DNA from: Typha latifolia
Lineage: Eukaryota; Streptophyta; Magnoliopsida; Poales; Typhaceae
DNA length: 64,000 nt
Direction of reading: 5' to 3'
Assembly (NCBI GenBank): GCA_019914945.1
Contig: CM034101.1
Location: 5,839,188 to 5,903,187, forward strand
Of this stretch, positions 46,480-59,067 are shown in pieces (position 1 is the stretch's first letter; each line of letters starts with the position of its first letter). Made by a program: the position numbers and the translations under genes. The notes beneath the pieces were generated by a model. That model was not told the DNA's origin, made no database searches, and saw only the letters and a program-made list of their open reading frames with translations.

Positions 46480-47844
46480 TTATCTTGGACGTTTTGCTGC
46501 TGTTGCTGCTGCAGCTAGTTGGAAGGATACCCTCTGGGGAGTTTGCTGTTGGGTTTGTTGATCACTGCTATTTCTCTGCTCTGGTAAGTAATTACGATTC
46601 GGATTAGGGTTTGGATTAGCAGCGCCATCTTCCTCTTCCTCTCTCTCCTCAACTTGAGAAGGCTGCTTCCTCGGAATAAGGAGCTGGTAGTTGGGGCTGA
46701 TTAGTGTATCCTGTTCAGGTGGTAATGGAATTGCTCCTGGTGGTGTAATGGACTTTGGCAATGGGATTTTGTTTCTACTCCTTGCCAGCTCAAGAAGAAC
46801 CTGGCAAGTTTATAGATAGATCACATTGATACCTGGCCTTGCAGCAAAAGTTCTCTTGCAAGGTGAATGATTACAACTAAAAGATTCAATAGCTAAAGAT
46901 ATTGGGCTACTCGATGTCCCTTATGTTGCAAACAAAATCTCTGAGTAATGGGTTCACAAAGCTAGAGGCCATAATGTAGAGGATCAACTCAAATAATCTA
47001 TGAGAAGCTTTAGAATTCTGGGGCTAACCATCAGCAGGAGCAACATAAGCATGTGTCATTATAAGAGATAAAAGGGTCTTAGTGTAATAGGTTTGTCGGG
47101 AAAAATAAGGGGCATGAAATTAAGGGTGGTGCCCAGATTCAAGTACAGACAGACAAGTTCATAAAGTTTCACCTTGTTATAAATAATCATACAAATTTAA
47201 AGCCCAGAAATTTATCAAGATGTTACTTTTTAATCCAAGAAACTGCTGAAGGTTAAGAAGAAAAAGCGAAACAATAACAAGGGCTTGCATCAAAATTGCG
47301 AAAAATGGTGCAATAGCATGTTATCTTTGCCTTGTAAGCAAAGGGGCCAAATAGCAGCACCCAAAACCCTAACTTTAAGGTGGGAAGGCAAAATTCCACA
47401 AATTTACACCCCAATAAACCCAAAAGATGCTATTTTGACTCGTACCCAGATAAATGGCCTATCTGAGAACTCCAATCTAGTAGATATCACAACGAACAAG
47501 AAGTAGAAAGGTAAATTATTGGTAATAGTAACAACAAACCCTACCTCTCGCGGCGGCGGCTGGGAGAAGGAGAAGTTGACCTTGGATTGGATGGCAAGGC
47601 GGACGTCGTCGGAGTCGACGTTGGGTTTTCCAGCGTGCTCAGCGTAAATTTGGGCGTCGGAGAGCACGTCTACGACATAGCGGTATCCAAGCTCAAGGAA
47701 CTGGTGGACTACTCGGGGCTCGTACTCGCCCTCTCCGATGCCCATGGATCGCAGTAGCTCCTTTACCACTCGCGCGTCTCGAGGCTCCGGTGACTCCTCC
47801 CTTCCGACTCCTACTGCTCCGCCTCCGCCTCCGTCGGCGTCCAT
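46480..47844 (-). CDS. TAF9: Transcription initiation factor TFIID subunit 9 (TAF9)
   Basis: Two exons: 47844-47545 (100 codons from ATG) and 46800-46480. The intron begins GTAGGG after GCGAGAG and ends TTGCCAG, phase 0. The 206-residue protein starts with a Gly/Asp-rich leader; residues ~22-95 form the TAF9 histone fold ([51 protein letters not shown]). Exon 2 opens [15 protein letters not shown], the conserved TAF9 continuation, and ends in an acidic, Asn/Pro- and Gln-rich tail. TAF9 pairs with TAF6 through the histone fold in TFIID and SAGA, acting in Pol II promoter recognition in the nucleus. Length is close to the ~180-residue plant proteins; the N-terminus is GC-rich. No defects seen. 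Confidence 0.95.
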
Positions 47845-48200
47845 CTCTCTTTCTCTCTCTTGAGGGCTCTTCTGCGATATTGGGCCGTGTCAGGTTCCGG
47901 CCGGCCAAAATATTTTAGGGCCCCTAATAGTCAAAGTTCAAATAACACCCTACATTTAGTGATTTTATAAGTAACACCTCGTTTTAAACTACTATTCTCA
48001 TTAGTGGTGTAATTAAGTGCCTAAATTCTCCAAGAGAAAGACAAGTATTAAACATGTCTACATGGTTCAACATTATTCTGCACCAAAATGTTGGGGCGAA
48101 ATAGAATATGTCAGTCTCCTGAAAACTTCTTTCTAAAAAAAGATGAACTTTGAGATTACATAATCGCCACCATTATAGTAGGCGCCACCGATATTGGTGG
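47845..48200. other. TAF9 upstream region
   Basis: Includes a CT-rich leader just before the ATG (minus strand AGAGAGAAAGAGAGATGG-like on the complement) and AT-rich promoter DNA. I find no convincing TATA box. A hairpin-forming CGCCACCGATATTGGTGGCA stands at about 48182-48201, near the 3' end of the next LINE. Confidence 0.4.
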
Positions 48201-48626
48201 CAAAAAGTGGTAGCAGTGGGTCAAAAAAGCCTCATTCCCAAGTACATTCAAAAATTATGTCTATATGAGTTTGCAAGTCAATTTGCTAGCTTGTTTGCTT
48301 CAAGGTGTACAGTTAATTTTGATAAAGCTAAATCTATTACAAAATAGCTTGCAGTCGTTAGTGAGGTGCATCACATTCCAAGGAGTTTGGTGCACATCAT
48401 TCATTATCTTGACCAAGAAGAGGGAATCAATTTCGATGATTAGAGGAGGCAATTGCTTCCGGCTGAGGAAGCTGAGAGCATCTCTAAGCACCGAATCTTT
48501 AGATGCAAGGGTGAAGGAGATCTGTCCAAGGAATCGACAACCAGCCATGATGACGAGAAAAGTGGGGAGTAGGGATTTTAACCTTACACCTGGCGAGGCT
48601 AGGATGATGAGATAAGTGGCTAACCG

Positions 48627-51600
48627 TATAACACCCGCCACCAAACACATGTCTCTCACGTGGGTAGAACCCACGTGACCTGGTAGTCAATGTTTCAACA
48701 CAATATATAAGTGAAAAGCCTACATTTTCATAAATAATATACACAAAAAGCTATAACACTAAGGCTACAATAAGCCTAAAATAAATATTCATAACAAAAT
48801 AAGACAAAACCGACGCAAAAGCTACAAGCCATTTAGCTTAGATTACAAGAGCAAATAAATAAGAGAAATTAATGCTATTTCTTCGCCAACTCCGCCACGA
48901 ACTCCGGCTCATCTATTAATCTGAAAATATTTCCACCGGAAGGCGGTGAGCATAAAGCCCAGCAAGTTTTTACTTTTATAGTCTAAAAGTGGTGCAATGA
49001 ATGATGCAACAATGAGTAAATATAAATATACGCATCATGATCAAACCAATGCATCAGTATGAACTATCAAATCCTCAACTTGAGCTCACACTGAGCTCCG
49101 CCCATAGGCTATGTCAACACCACACCACAAATATGCATCATCTCAGACTACCAAGTCTGTAACATAAGCTCATGTAGAGCTACGCCCGTAGGCTACATCA
49201 ATCCTCACACCCGACCACGCACATACCCCCAAGGAAGAGTAGACCCTAGCGGTAGAATCACTAGCTTGTCACTCGGCGAACAGCATGATCGATTGTCTGC
49301 CACCACAGACTAAAGACATCAATCGTAAGCCCATCACCAAGGTTAGTATCGCACATCGATACTACCATCTGAGCTCTCGGCTTTACATTATCACACCACT
49401 GTACGAAAATCATGAGTCGTCGCTCATGGATGCCCTCACCATGCATCATCGGATACCGCTAGGTCTACGTGATCCCATCATTCTCTTTCTCTCTCTATCT
49501 TAAATACCCTAAATGGTATGACTCTTGTCGATCGATAGTAAATTGCCCATCGCCCAATGAAACGGCTGCCAGATTATCTAGGATCAACATATTAAGATCT
49601 CAGGTGTGGGCCCTAATATAAATAAGTATAAAAATATCCCTCGCCCCTAACCCTGGCTAGGGAGGTGTCAGGTACTGTCGAGACACAGTAGTTACCCCAT
49701 TTATGGTCGTGCACCTTTGCAAGTAGCATGATATTTTCCAACACAACAAGCATAATTCAACACCTATCATTATCATATTTTGCATGCTAAACACATGATC
49801 ATGTCCAATAAGTATGCGAAGACATCATAATATGTGAAATCTTACCAAACCGCAAAATATAATACCATGCATGACATGCAATAATAACGATAAGGAAAAT
49901 GTATGCACATAGCATGGATGTGATGATTTCATAAGATACGATATTTCATTCTCTACACTACTTCTACATTATAGAAGTTTTACTTACCTGAACCGCTTTT
50001 TTGACACTAGCTACAACTACGCCACGAGATCATCCTCATAGGGTACCAAGTCCACCTCGATAAGAAAAGTAAATAAAAAGCATGAACATGATATTCCTAT
50101 AACTAATTAGTTAAATAATCTTATGGACATTCACTACAGGCTTGGGTAGGTCCATCTCGTAATTCCTACATTTATTAATTAGGTAGAGCCGACACAGCTA
50201 TACCAAAGTCTGATGTGTTATTAAACGTAATAAAAAATATTCTCCTCAAACTATCGCCCAAATCATTATTATCAAATTTATGAAAAATCACATAGACAAT
50301 ATTTAATTAATAAGCTTCATCAAAATAATGCAACTTATTTAATATCATTTTCATACATTTATCTGTATTAATTCTCCGATAGGGGTAATTAATGCAGATA
50401 CACCCGGACCACTGACTCTTTTGATAAAATTGAATTAGCCCAAAAGTATAATTAGCAAAAGTTCATATCCAATTGGAGCTAGTTCCTGATATGTGTTATT
50501 TGTAACGGCACTCTCAGGCCATAGTCTACTGCATTAAGATTAATTCATAAAAATAATTAATGCAACAAACACTACTATCAGCAAAACAAACAATGATTAA
50601 TTAAGGCTCACGGTTGCCAGCATTAAAAATAATTAAATAATGACTTAATAATTTAAAGAGATAATCAGCGGGTAAATACTCTATTTAGCCGGCACAAAGC
50701 TAAAATAAACCCACCAAAAATTGGCCTAAGGCCTACCATAACTAGAAAAACACATGGGTTGGGCTATGGCCCAACCCACCCCAAATTAGTCTGAGCTACT
50801 TGTAGCCCCACCTACCCCAAACATGGGCTGAGTCGCATGCAGCCCAACAACACTCTAGAGCTTGGGCTAGGCTGCACCCAGCCTAGCCCGACCTAGACTT
50901 AGGCTGGCTGCACCTAGCCCAACCCAAACTCGGGCTCGCTGCACCAGGCCCGACCCAAACTCGGGCTAGCTGCACCCGGCCCGACCCAAACTCAGGCTAG
51001 CTGCACCCAACCCGACCCAAACTCAGGCTAGTTGCACCCGACCCGACCCAGACTTGGGTTGACTACACCCAGCCCGAGCTCGAGGCACTACTCCCCTCCC
51101 TCCCTCTTCACCTAGACTAAAAGGAGAGAGGATGGGAGGATGGCTATCGGGGCCATAGGACCGACTGACCCCCCCCCCCCACCCACCCACCGATTGGGTC
51201 CTTGCCGTCGGTGACCAGCTTAGGTGACCCGACCAACACGCTCCCCTCAGCAAACCGAGGCTAGCCGAAGGGAAGCCCAGCAGCCAGTGGCGCCCGACGA
51301 CGAGAATCCACCTCACCTCGGCTGCTGGCCAAGGCGAGTGGTTGCTTGATGGCTTTGGCCACGAGAGCCTCGAAGGAAGCCACTAGGGGCATCCTCGTGA
51401 AGAAGGGGAGCTCACCGAGCCAGCAAGGCACGAAGCTATCAGCCAGCCAGATCACGGCGAAATCGAGAGAGAAAAACTTTGGAGAAGAAAAACTCATATG
51501 CTAACACAGTTTTAAATAAAAATTACCCGATGAGATAGGCAGCTCCGGTGCTTCGATCCACGGGGTCGGCAGTTCCGGCGGCACTCTAGCGCAGCACGTG

Positions 51601-51781
51601 CCCCGCTATAAGAAGAGAAGAAAGAAAAAGAGAGAAGGAAAGAAGAGAAGAAAGACAAAAGAGAGGGAAGGAAAAGGGGCAAGAGGCGCACGTGCCCTGC
51701 ACGTGCACACCCTTAAGTCAGCACACGTGTCGAGCATGTGCGTGCCCAAAAAAGTTTTTCTTTTTTTTATTGGATGTTACA
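48627..51781 (+). mobile_element. Second solo LTR, 3155 bp, in LINE copy A
   Basis: Matches the solo LTR at 28193-31450 in order and orientation: TATAACACCC start, CTCACGTGGGTAGAACCCAC, TTGAGCTCACACTGAGCTCC, AATTAATGCAGATAC-type block, then TTTATTGGATGTTACA at the end. Flanks are AACCG (48622-48626) and AACGA (51782-51786), an imperfect duplication. The matching empty site in LINE copy B, AATCA at 54568-54572, shows that only this stretch was inserted. The TG start has become TA, suggesting this copy is older or more mutated than the first. Confidence 0.9.
50872..51069. repeat. Six to seven tandem units of about 31 bp in the second solo LTR
   Basis: Units of the type CCCGACCCAAACTCGGGCTA + GCTGCACCCGG repeat from about 50872 to 51069 with drift at the ends. 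The other solo LTR has looser GGGTTGGG/CCCAACCC repeats in the same place. GC content peaks here. Confidence 0.85.
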
Positions 51782-52093
51782 AACGACCTACCCCCATGCA
51801 TAGAGGTGTTCATATTACTCTTAGGGAGCAAGCCCCAACGTCCCTAGGACAACCCTGGGTGGAGTAGGGACTAATGAGGTTATCGACTCGATAGGTAGCC
51901 GAAAAGACATGCGAAAAGATCTACGTAGGATCTGAGTCTTGCTCCACTAGGACAGTTACAAAGGGGCATGGATCCGGTTACCATTGGAAAGGGAAGGAGC
52001 AAGTTTAGACCACATCGTCGATTTGATCTTTGCATTAAAGAAAGGCTTCACGAGGTCATCATAATAGTCATTCTTAATGGATGGGAGATTAGG

Positions 52094-52471
52094 TCAATCA
52101 GCTTGAGGACCCACAGAGGTCCTGAACCTCCAAGGAGTCCCATAAAAGTCCATGAATGACTTCATAATAGCACTACACCTAGAGGAGGTGGCACCATTCA
52201 AATCTGTGATCGAGATGATAATGTTCCTGTAGTTATAGATCTTTGCAGAAAGTGAGAAGAAACTGTTACGAAGCAACTTTATCTGATTCATAGCAGTTCT
52301 ACAAGAGATTTGGGATCCGCAGGTGGAGGCACGGATTCCTAGGTATAAGATGGAGGTGATGATGGAGAGGAGGCCGAATAGTTGATTGAGGTGGCTCGAC
52401 AATAGAAGATGGTGGTGGTGGTTTGCAGATGCAATTGCGATAGATGGTTGAATACTATGATTAGCCTCCAA
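52094..52471 (-). pseudogene. Unassigned minus-strand frame next to LINE copy A
   Basis: A 125-codon frame begins MEANHSIQPSIAIASANHHH and contains LRNSFFSLSAKIYNYRNIII and SSRCSAIMKSFMDFYGTPWR. It abuts, in the same orientation, the 5' part of LINE copy A and may be LINE first-ORF sequence or a host exon carried along. I see no known domain. Confidence 0.3.
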
Positions 52472-52544
52472 CTGTGGTAAAAATTATATGGGAGATATAG
52501 ACGATTAAGATAGAGAGATGAAGGGGGAGAAGTAGGCATGCCCT

Positions 52545-53561
52545 ACGGGACTAGAGGGATCGGTGACAGAAGGAGATTGGAAGCTAGAACGAGACCTTGC
52601 CAACGAAAGATGTGGCACTAGCTGGTGAAGAGGGAGGGAGATGTAGAGGCCGGTGGCCTAGTTGAGAGAGATGTCGGGGCAAAAGCCAATTAATCTTTCA
52701 TTCTTAGCATGCCTAAGATATAAGCCATAAGGCCCAATTTAAAGAGATTAAATTAAAAAATCTAAAACAAATTTAGCTAAACCAATCTTCCTTATCTTTC
52801 CAAATTAACTCTTCATTTTGCCATAGATAGATTCTGAATCTGGAGAAGTCATGAATACAAAAGTTGTAGATCTAGATGTTGGAGATCTTATTCAACTAGT
52901 TTAATATTATTCTAATATCTGTAGAATATTCTATAAATATTTTCTCAAAACTACGCAGAGCTGAATTTAGTTAATTAAATAAAATTCTAATCTACTAAGA
53001 GTTTGATGAAACAACATAAGAATTATAAATAAGATAACTAGACTTTATCTATCAAGCCTAATGTCTTTCGAGGTGATCGATCTAGGCCAAATCATTTCAG
53101 AAACTCATATTACTATCCCCCGACTTAAGTAATCCACTTCATCCTAGCCTTGATTTGCCATTTTAGGTTAATGAATCTAAGTAAGGCCACGCACCTCCGA
53201 TTCATGGTGGCTAGGACATGGCTTTTGATCCTCCCCGAGGGGAACCTCGACCTCTCTAGTTTCCAGTTCCGCAATTGTGGCTCTAGACTTATGCAGGCTA
53301 ACCTCCAAATGGCCTAGACTATTGCGATTCTAGTAGGTAAGCAACTGAGACAGTAGGAAAAGTTTCTACCTCTTTTCGTGGAAGGGACAGTATTATTACA
53401 AGCCGCTCGAACATTATTCACTATGTCTCAAACCTTGGGTATTCATAACAAAACCATTCAAAACAAAACAATTTTTTTTAGGTTTCTTAAAAGTGCCTAG
53501 ATTCAAGATTAATGGAGTGATTAGAAGTTTTTTAAAAATGTCAAAATATTTTTAAAAAAAC
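52545..53561. other. Unassigned intergenic sequence
   Basis: 52545-52700 is GC-richer, then AT-rich to about 53100, then mixed composition to 53450. No gene, terminal repeats or retrotransposon domain could be recognised. Short poly-T tract at 53472-53479. Confidence 0.35.
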
Positions 53562-56140
53562 TCAGTCAAGCCTAACCAAAACCCTCCCCACACCATGATG
53601 GTTGTTACACCAGATGTAGGGGGAACCCAAGAACATAGCATCCACTAACTCAGCATCAAAGACAAATGGGAAGAGGTAACATACTAATAGAAGGAAAGCA
53701 AGAGAAAGGTCTGCCCCCCTACGCCTAAGGAGCCAAAACACAATAAAATCACCAAGCACCAACCAAGGAAGATCAACAACATTGATATAACTAAGCTCAT
53801 AGAATAACCAGTTCCTATTAAGTGCATCATTACTAGAGTAAATCGCTAAAATGAGGTAAAGGGACTTATCTTGAGAAGAGCAGATGAAATGGAGGACTTG
53901 CGATGAGGAATGGACCATGATTACAATCCTTGCACTCGAGCGCAATGACACCACCTGCCGCTCCCAAGCATGGGACATGGATCTCAGACCAGTTCAGCTC
54001 TAATTTGTGAAGGCAAGAATCTAATTTTCGTTTAGTCAAATGAGTTTCAATAAGAATAAAATGGACCAGGGAGGGAGTAGTAAGGAGGCTAATGGTCTCC
54101 CTTCCTTCTTCGCAAGCCCTCTAATATTCCATAATATGGCACATATTAAAAAATCATATCTTCGAAAGTGCTCACCTCTCTATCCTCCTCACAAGAAACC
54201 CTCTTCTTGCCCATGGCCATAGACTCCTTACCTCTAGAGGGTTTTGGGCCTCGAGCCTTCGGTCTATTCAAAGTCGCTATCTTAATAGGGAAGGCAGGCA
54301 CAATTTTTCTTTGCTTGAAGGACGCCGTGGAGACCATAGCCACCAGATTTGGATTAGCTGATTCTAGGAGAATCTCAAACGGCTTCGGATGAATCTTCAC
54401 CTGCATATACTTGAGGGCTGCAAGAGCATGATCCATGAAAGACTATCATGCAAGAAGCAGATGTGGTTGGCCAAATTGTCGGTGTTAGTATCCACCATAG
54501 GATCGCAGTGGGGAGTAGGAATCTTGGCCTTACACGTGGCAAGGCTAGGATGACAAGACAAGTGGCCAATCACCTACCCCTATGTGTAGAGGTGTTTAGA
54601 TCAACGATGGTTGTGCCAATGGCATTGGCACGTATTTAAAATACTTTTAATAAACTTTTTAGGATGTTTAAATATATGTATTAAATATATGTTTTTCGGT
54701 CTTCGATATGTCAATCTTCAGTTTTTGGTTTAAATATATATATTAAAAGTTTAAAACCTATATTATAATATTTTATCTTTAGATTATTTTTATAAATGAT
54801 ATATTTTATTAAAGATAAAGCAACAGTTAAATATAAATATTATTCAACACATACTATAATTGAAGACATTCATTAAAACTAATATTAATGATTGAACACT
54901 TCATAATATAATTGAATATATAATATTAATCAATAATAGTTTAAATAATTAAATTTATATCTAGTTGAACATAAAATGATGATGAGAATCAAATACTTTA
55001 TTTGTTGGCACAAGAATAATATGAGAATATTGCTTTAAATATTATTGATATTCTTCAAAACTCATTCACTAATAGTATTGCTCGTTGTAACATCTTACAT
55101 AGTCTTCATACAAATAAAAATTTTATAATTCTCCTATAATATGATTATAAATATTAAACATACACAGAAATGAACGACATCGGCACAAGCATAGACACAC
55201 CGTAAGCATATGCATATTATAGATATAGAGTATAATAATAGTGTTCTTGCTCTGGTGAGTGTGATTGATATGATAGTAATTATAATAAACTCATATCATT
55301 CTGTGGATACACCTCTCGTAATATCTTGCTACCTACAAACTTAAATCCTCTATAAAAAGAATACCTCTTTGAAAAGGTTGTGTAATAATGACACATATCT
55401 CATCTTCATTATCATCACCACTAGACTGAGTCTTATTATTGTCACCATCACTATCACCATCACCATCATTATTATCATCAATTTTATCTAAATCTTCTAA
55501 ATGATCAATTGATCAATTGATTTGATAATGACCGATGAAAATAAAAAAAATTTAAAAAAATGGCTCCACATAGCACAATGACTGGCACGAGGCCGTGCCA
55601 AATGGCACACAGCCATGCCAACTGGGCACGGCTCAACATGCACTAGTGCCAAGTGCCGTCATAAGTGCTGGTCGCCATGGGGCGTGCCGACAGGCAGGGC
55701 CATCCATGGTTTAGATTACTCTTAGGGAGCAACCCCCAACGTCCCCAGGACGACCTTGGGTGGAGTAGGGATTGATAAGGTTATTGGCTGGATGAGTAGC
55801 CGAAAAGATGCGCGAAAAGACCTACGTAGGATCCTAGTCCTTCTCTATTAGGACGGTTATGAAGGGGGCATGGATCCGACCCATTAGGGTTACCATTGGG
55901 TAGGGCAGGAGCAGGTTTAGTCCGTTGCTACGTCAAGTCACCATCAACTGTCTGCTTCGGCACTCCAAGGAGTAGCCTGCAGGGCAATGACCCTTGCGAC
56001 ATTGGGGCTGAACCCTGATCCAAGAGGCAAACGAGTTCCTTTCCTCCCTTAGCCTTACATTAGCCTCTAGGTTAGCCTGCGCCAGTAGAGTCCTTGCCCT
56101 AGTTGGGCTCCCCCGAGGATGGTAAATTATATTTAACCCT
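53562..56140 (-). mobile_element. LINE copy B: leader and endonuclease, split by a hAT element
   Basis: From the right on the minus strand: an ORF1-like part (about 56140-55930, with SPTRARTLLAQANLEANVRL), leader sequence shared with copy A, the LLPT block, then an L1-type endonuclease: YRGLRRREGRPLASLL, HVPCLGAAGGVIALEC, LPWLVLGDFIVFWLLRRRGA and AELVDAMFLGSPYIWCNNHH (53600-54130, in shifted frames). The asparagine of the family's GDFN motif is replaced by isoleucine. RT does not follow at 53561, so the 3' part has been lost. Its 5' end lies about 250 bp upstream of the LQY1 ATG. Confidence 0.8.
54602..55708. mobile_element. hAT-type element, 1107 bp, in LINE copy B
   Basis: GTTTAGAT flanks it exactly on both sides (54594-54601, 55709-55716), an 8-bp duplication. 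The ends are CAACGATGGTTGTGCC and, read inwards from the right, CATGGATGGCCCTGCC (11 of 16 identical). GGCACG/CGTGCC motifs crowd the right 150 bases and recur near the left end, as in hAT subterminal regions. LINE copy A has no insertion at this point. The AT-rich interior encodes nothing recognisable, so it is non-autonomous. Confidence 0.9.
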
Positions 56141-56390
56141 AAAAAAAATATAAAGATGCAATATTTTTTATTGCAAATTATTCTATCTTGTTTGAGATAC
56201 AATAATAATTTAACTTGTATACTTATCACTATCATATTAGAAATGCATAACAACCAGATCATTTCCCCTCCTCATCCAAGGAAATAGATAATATGTGGTC
56301 CGAATCTGTTACTCCACTCCGACCCGTACCTCCACTAAAAACCAAGCAAAAGAGCTCTCAGCCTTGCTTCTCCTATCTCCAACCATCGCC

Positions 56391-59067
56391 ATGGCCATAG
56401 CGCCTTCCGTTCCCACCCTTCGCTCCTCCTTCCTCCTCTCTCCTCCTCACCCGAAGCTCCCCACCTTTTCCTTGAAGCTTCCCAGATGCAACAACCAACG
56501 TCGACCGGCCTCTTATCCTCGCGTCAGAGCTATCGAGCTAGACCAGAGCACGGTACTATCCTCACCCGTTATACCTTTTTCCCGTAGTTTGCTTTCGATT
56601 AATGGCTCTTGGGTTGGTTCTTAGCTCGTGGCAATCTCGGTTGGGGTCGTCAGCGTCGCGGTTGGGATTGGGATTCCCGTGTTCTATGAGACTCAGATAG
56701 ATAGCGCTGTAAGTTGCTTCTTGGATTTATTCTTCCCGTTACTCTCGGTTCGGATTTTTGTGCGAATTTTGGGGGGGGTGGCGGGGAAGGCGAGATTTTG
56801 ATTTGTGGAGCGTTGGGCTTTTTCTCTTGGTGCAGGCTAAACGGGAGAACACGCAATCTTGCTTCCCTTGTAGTGGCTCTGGAGCTCGTAAGTCACTGTT
56901 GCTTTAGACTATTTTTCATGTTCTCTTAGGAGCTCATAGAATTTGTACATGTAAAAGTACTGGCTAATTCTACTGCATTATATTGGTATATGAGAAATTT
57001 CATCAATTACTTGAGTGGCGTGTTGGTGATTAACAATCTAGTTGGAAGAATTGCATGTTGTCTAATTGGAGTTCCTGAGTTTGTGTAGATTGTTATGACA
57101 AAGTTGGACTTGAGCTTAGCAGAATCAACAAGTAAAATAAACTGGCAAAGAAGAGATGATACTAGGAATACACATTCACTAATCATAAGAGGTTACAGGA
57201 AAATCATTTGAAACTTCTCAGGCAATTTTCTGATGAAAAGTCTAAAGAAGAGGCACAAAAAACTATTAGCAGTAATTGCCTAACCTTTTTACCTATGGAG
57301 TGATTTCATGATTTCAACCATCCTACTGTGATGTTATAGCTGAAGTTGAATTCAAATAGAGAAGTCCATGCAGCATGGTGAGTAGGACTCCGCAACATTT
57401 TATGGTGTTGAATTGAAGACCGTTGGGCCAAATAGACAAATCATTCATATATGATGACGTTAATTTTATAGTCATACTCAATTTCTTATGCTAATATAAT
57501 TTTAAAGCTTATTTGTGGTAATATGTACAGAGTAACTAGATTCATTGAAAAAGTATCCCAAGATAAAGGTGTTTGGACTTTTGGAGAGATTTTCATGGCA
57601 ATGTCTTTTATTAATTGCCAGATGCAGGAATATTTTGCACTTTCATATCACATCTTCAGACTATGAATAAGTAGCTTTCAAGAATCAAGATCTTCAACTT
57701 CCAATCTAAATTTTGTGAACTCTATGCTGCTCTATTTATGTAATATGTTGATAGACTAGATGGCAGGAGATTGCATACAATGCTTAAAATTCAAGAAATG
57801 GATAAAGACAAATTTGATGTCCTGTGAACTAGTTACTAGGATAATTATTGATGATAAATAAATACATAGCTATGAAGACATTTCTTCATTATCTGCATGC
57901 TTGCAGCTTTATTTCTTTTACAATATTCTGTAATGGCCTATCATATGATGCAATCTAAGGACTTCCATATTAAAAGAAAATGGTTGATTTTCCAGAGACA
58001 TGCAGGTTTTGCACGGGAACAGGCAACGTGACTGTAGTACTTGGTGGAGGCGAAACTGAGGTGTCACAATGTATCAACTGTGAAGGAGCTGGCTCTTTAA
58101 CATGCACTACATGTCAAGGCACTGGGATCCAACCACGCTATCTCGACCGCAGGTAACAGCCAAACAATAATTTGTTGTTTTCATCTCCTATGGATAAGAT
58201 ATATGATCAATTAATTAGACATATTTATAAGATAAGATAGATCATTCCTTTTCTCATGACAAAGAAGACCAAATAGATGAAGTCTAAAAAAAGCTTACAC
58301 ATGTATGACTGTTTCTCTTAACTTACTCTAATTCCTGGGCTAGCAAGTTATGTGCCAACATACTGCATATGGGCTACTCTACGAGTGCTTAATTTGCAGA
58401 ACATTGTGAAAAAAAAAATGAGGTGAAACTTATATTGTCAATGTTGCACTGCAAAGGACTAAGAATCATGGATAATAGCAAGCTATAATTGAACAATTGA
58501 AATGTGGAATCAACTAGTACATGCAAATAAAGATGAAGGATAGAGGCATGCCTAAAGGTCTTGAAAGTATAGAACTCCATTTGACATACATGCTTGATAA
58601 ATTCGTTATTTACAAGTCCATCTTAAACTAGCTCATGGCCAACCTAAGAGAGATATGAAAGGCACTTGGTTATTCCGAATGATTGGTTAAATTTCATAAC
58701 AATCAGCATTGTTTCGTCAAACAGGTATTAATGTAAATATGCATGCAGCATAAATATGTTCTAGGAATACATTAATTACTATTTATAAATAGTTCAAACT
58801 AGGTCAGCTTAGTTTACCCTCCCCCTACTAACTACTATTTCCAAATGCTAACAATCTCCTTGTCACTAGAATTGATTTCAACATCACCTATAATCTTTTG
58901 ATTCGTCTTTGTCTGCTTTTATGTGTCATAATTTGGCCTTTTCGAGATGACTTTAATATTACATTCTTTATCTTTTGAATAACATAGGAAATATTTAGCT
59001 TGTAAACATTCTAATTCTTTTTCCAATTTTTCTTCACCAAAACAGGGAGTTCAAGGACGATGATTGA
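56391..59067 (+). CDS. LQY1: LQY1, chloroplast zinc-finger protein of photosystem II repair
   Basis: Five exons: 56391-56552, 56625-56708, 56836-56887, 57996-58152, 59046-59067, all with GT..AG introns, giving 158 residues. I chose the ATG in CCATCGCCATGGCC over an in-frame one at 56295, since a Ser/Pro/Arg-rich transit peptide follows (~residues 1-47). A single membrane helix (VAISVGVVSVAVGIGIPVF, exon 2) precedes four CxxCxGxG motifs, CFPCSGSG, CRFCTGTG, CINCEGAG and CTTCQGTG, and the ending REFKDDD. This matches Arabidopsis LQY1 (154 residues), a thylakoid DnaJ-type zinc-finger protein with disulfide isomerase activity, associated with photosystem II and needed for its repair under high light. 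All eight cysteines are present; no defects are visible. A LINE lies just upstream. Confidence 0.96.

Larger units (their letters stand above)
48201..52085 (-). mobile_element. LINE copy A, deleted inside and split by a solo LTR
   Basis: Minus-strand sequence 52085-51782 and 48626-48560 matches LINE copy B (55709-55960 and 54470-54576). Examples are CCCTAAGAGTAATATGAACA-type leader sequence and the LLPT coding block. After that, copy A jumps to an RNase H-like stretch, SVLRDALSFLSRKQLPPLII and EIDSLFLVKIMNDVHQTPWN (about 48510-48310), so endonuclease and RT have been deleted. The solo LTR at 48627-51781 interrupts it. It is a dead LINE with its 5' part near 52085. Confidence 0.75.
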
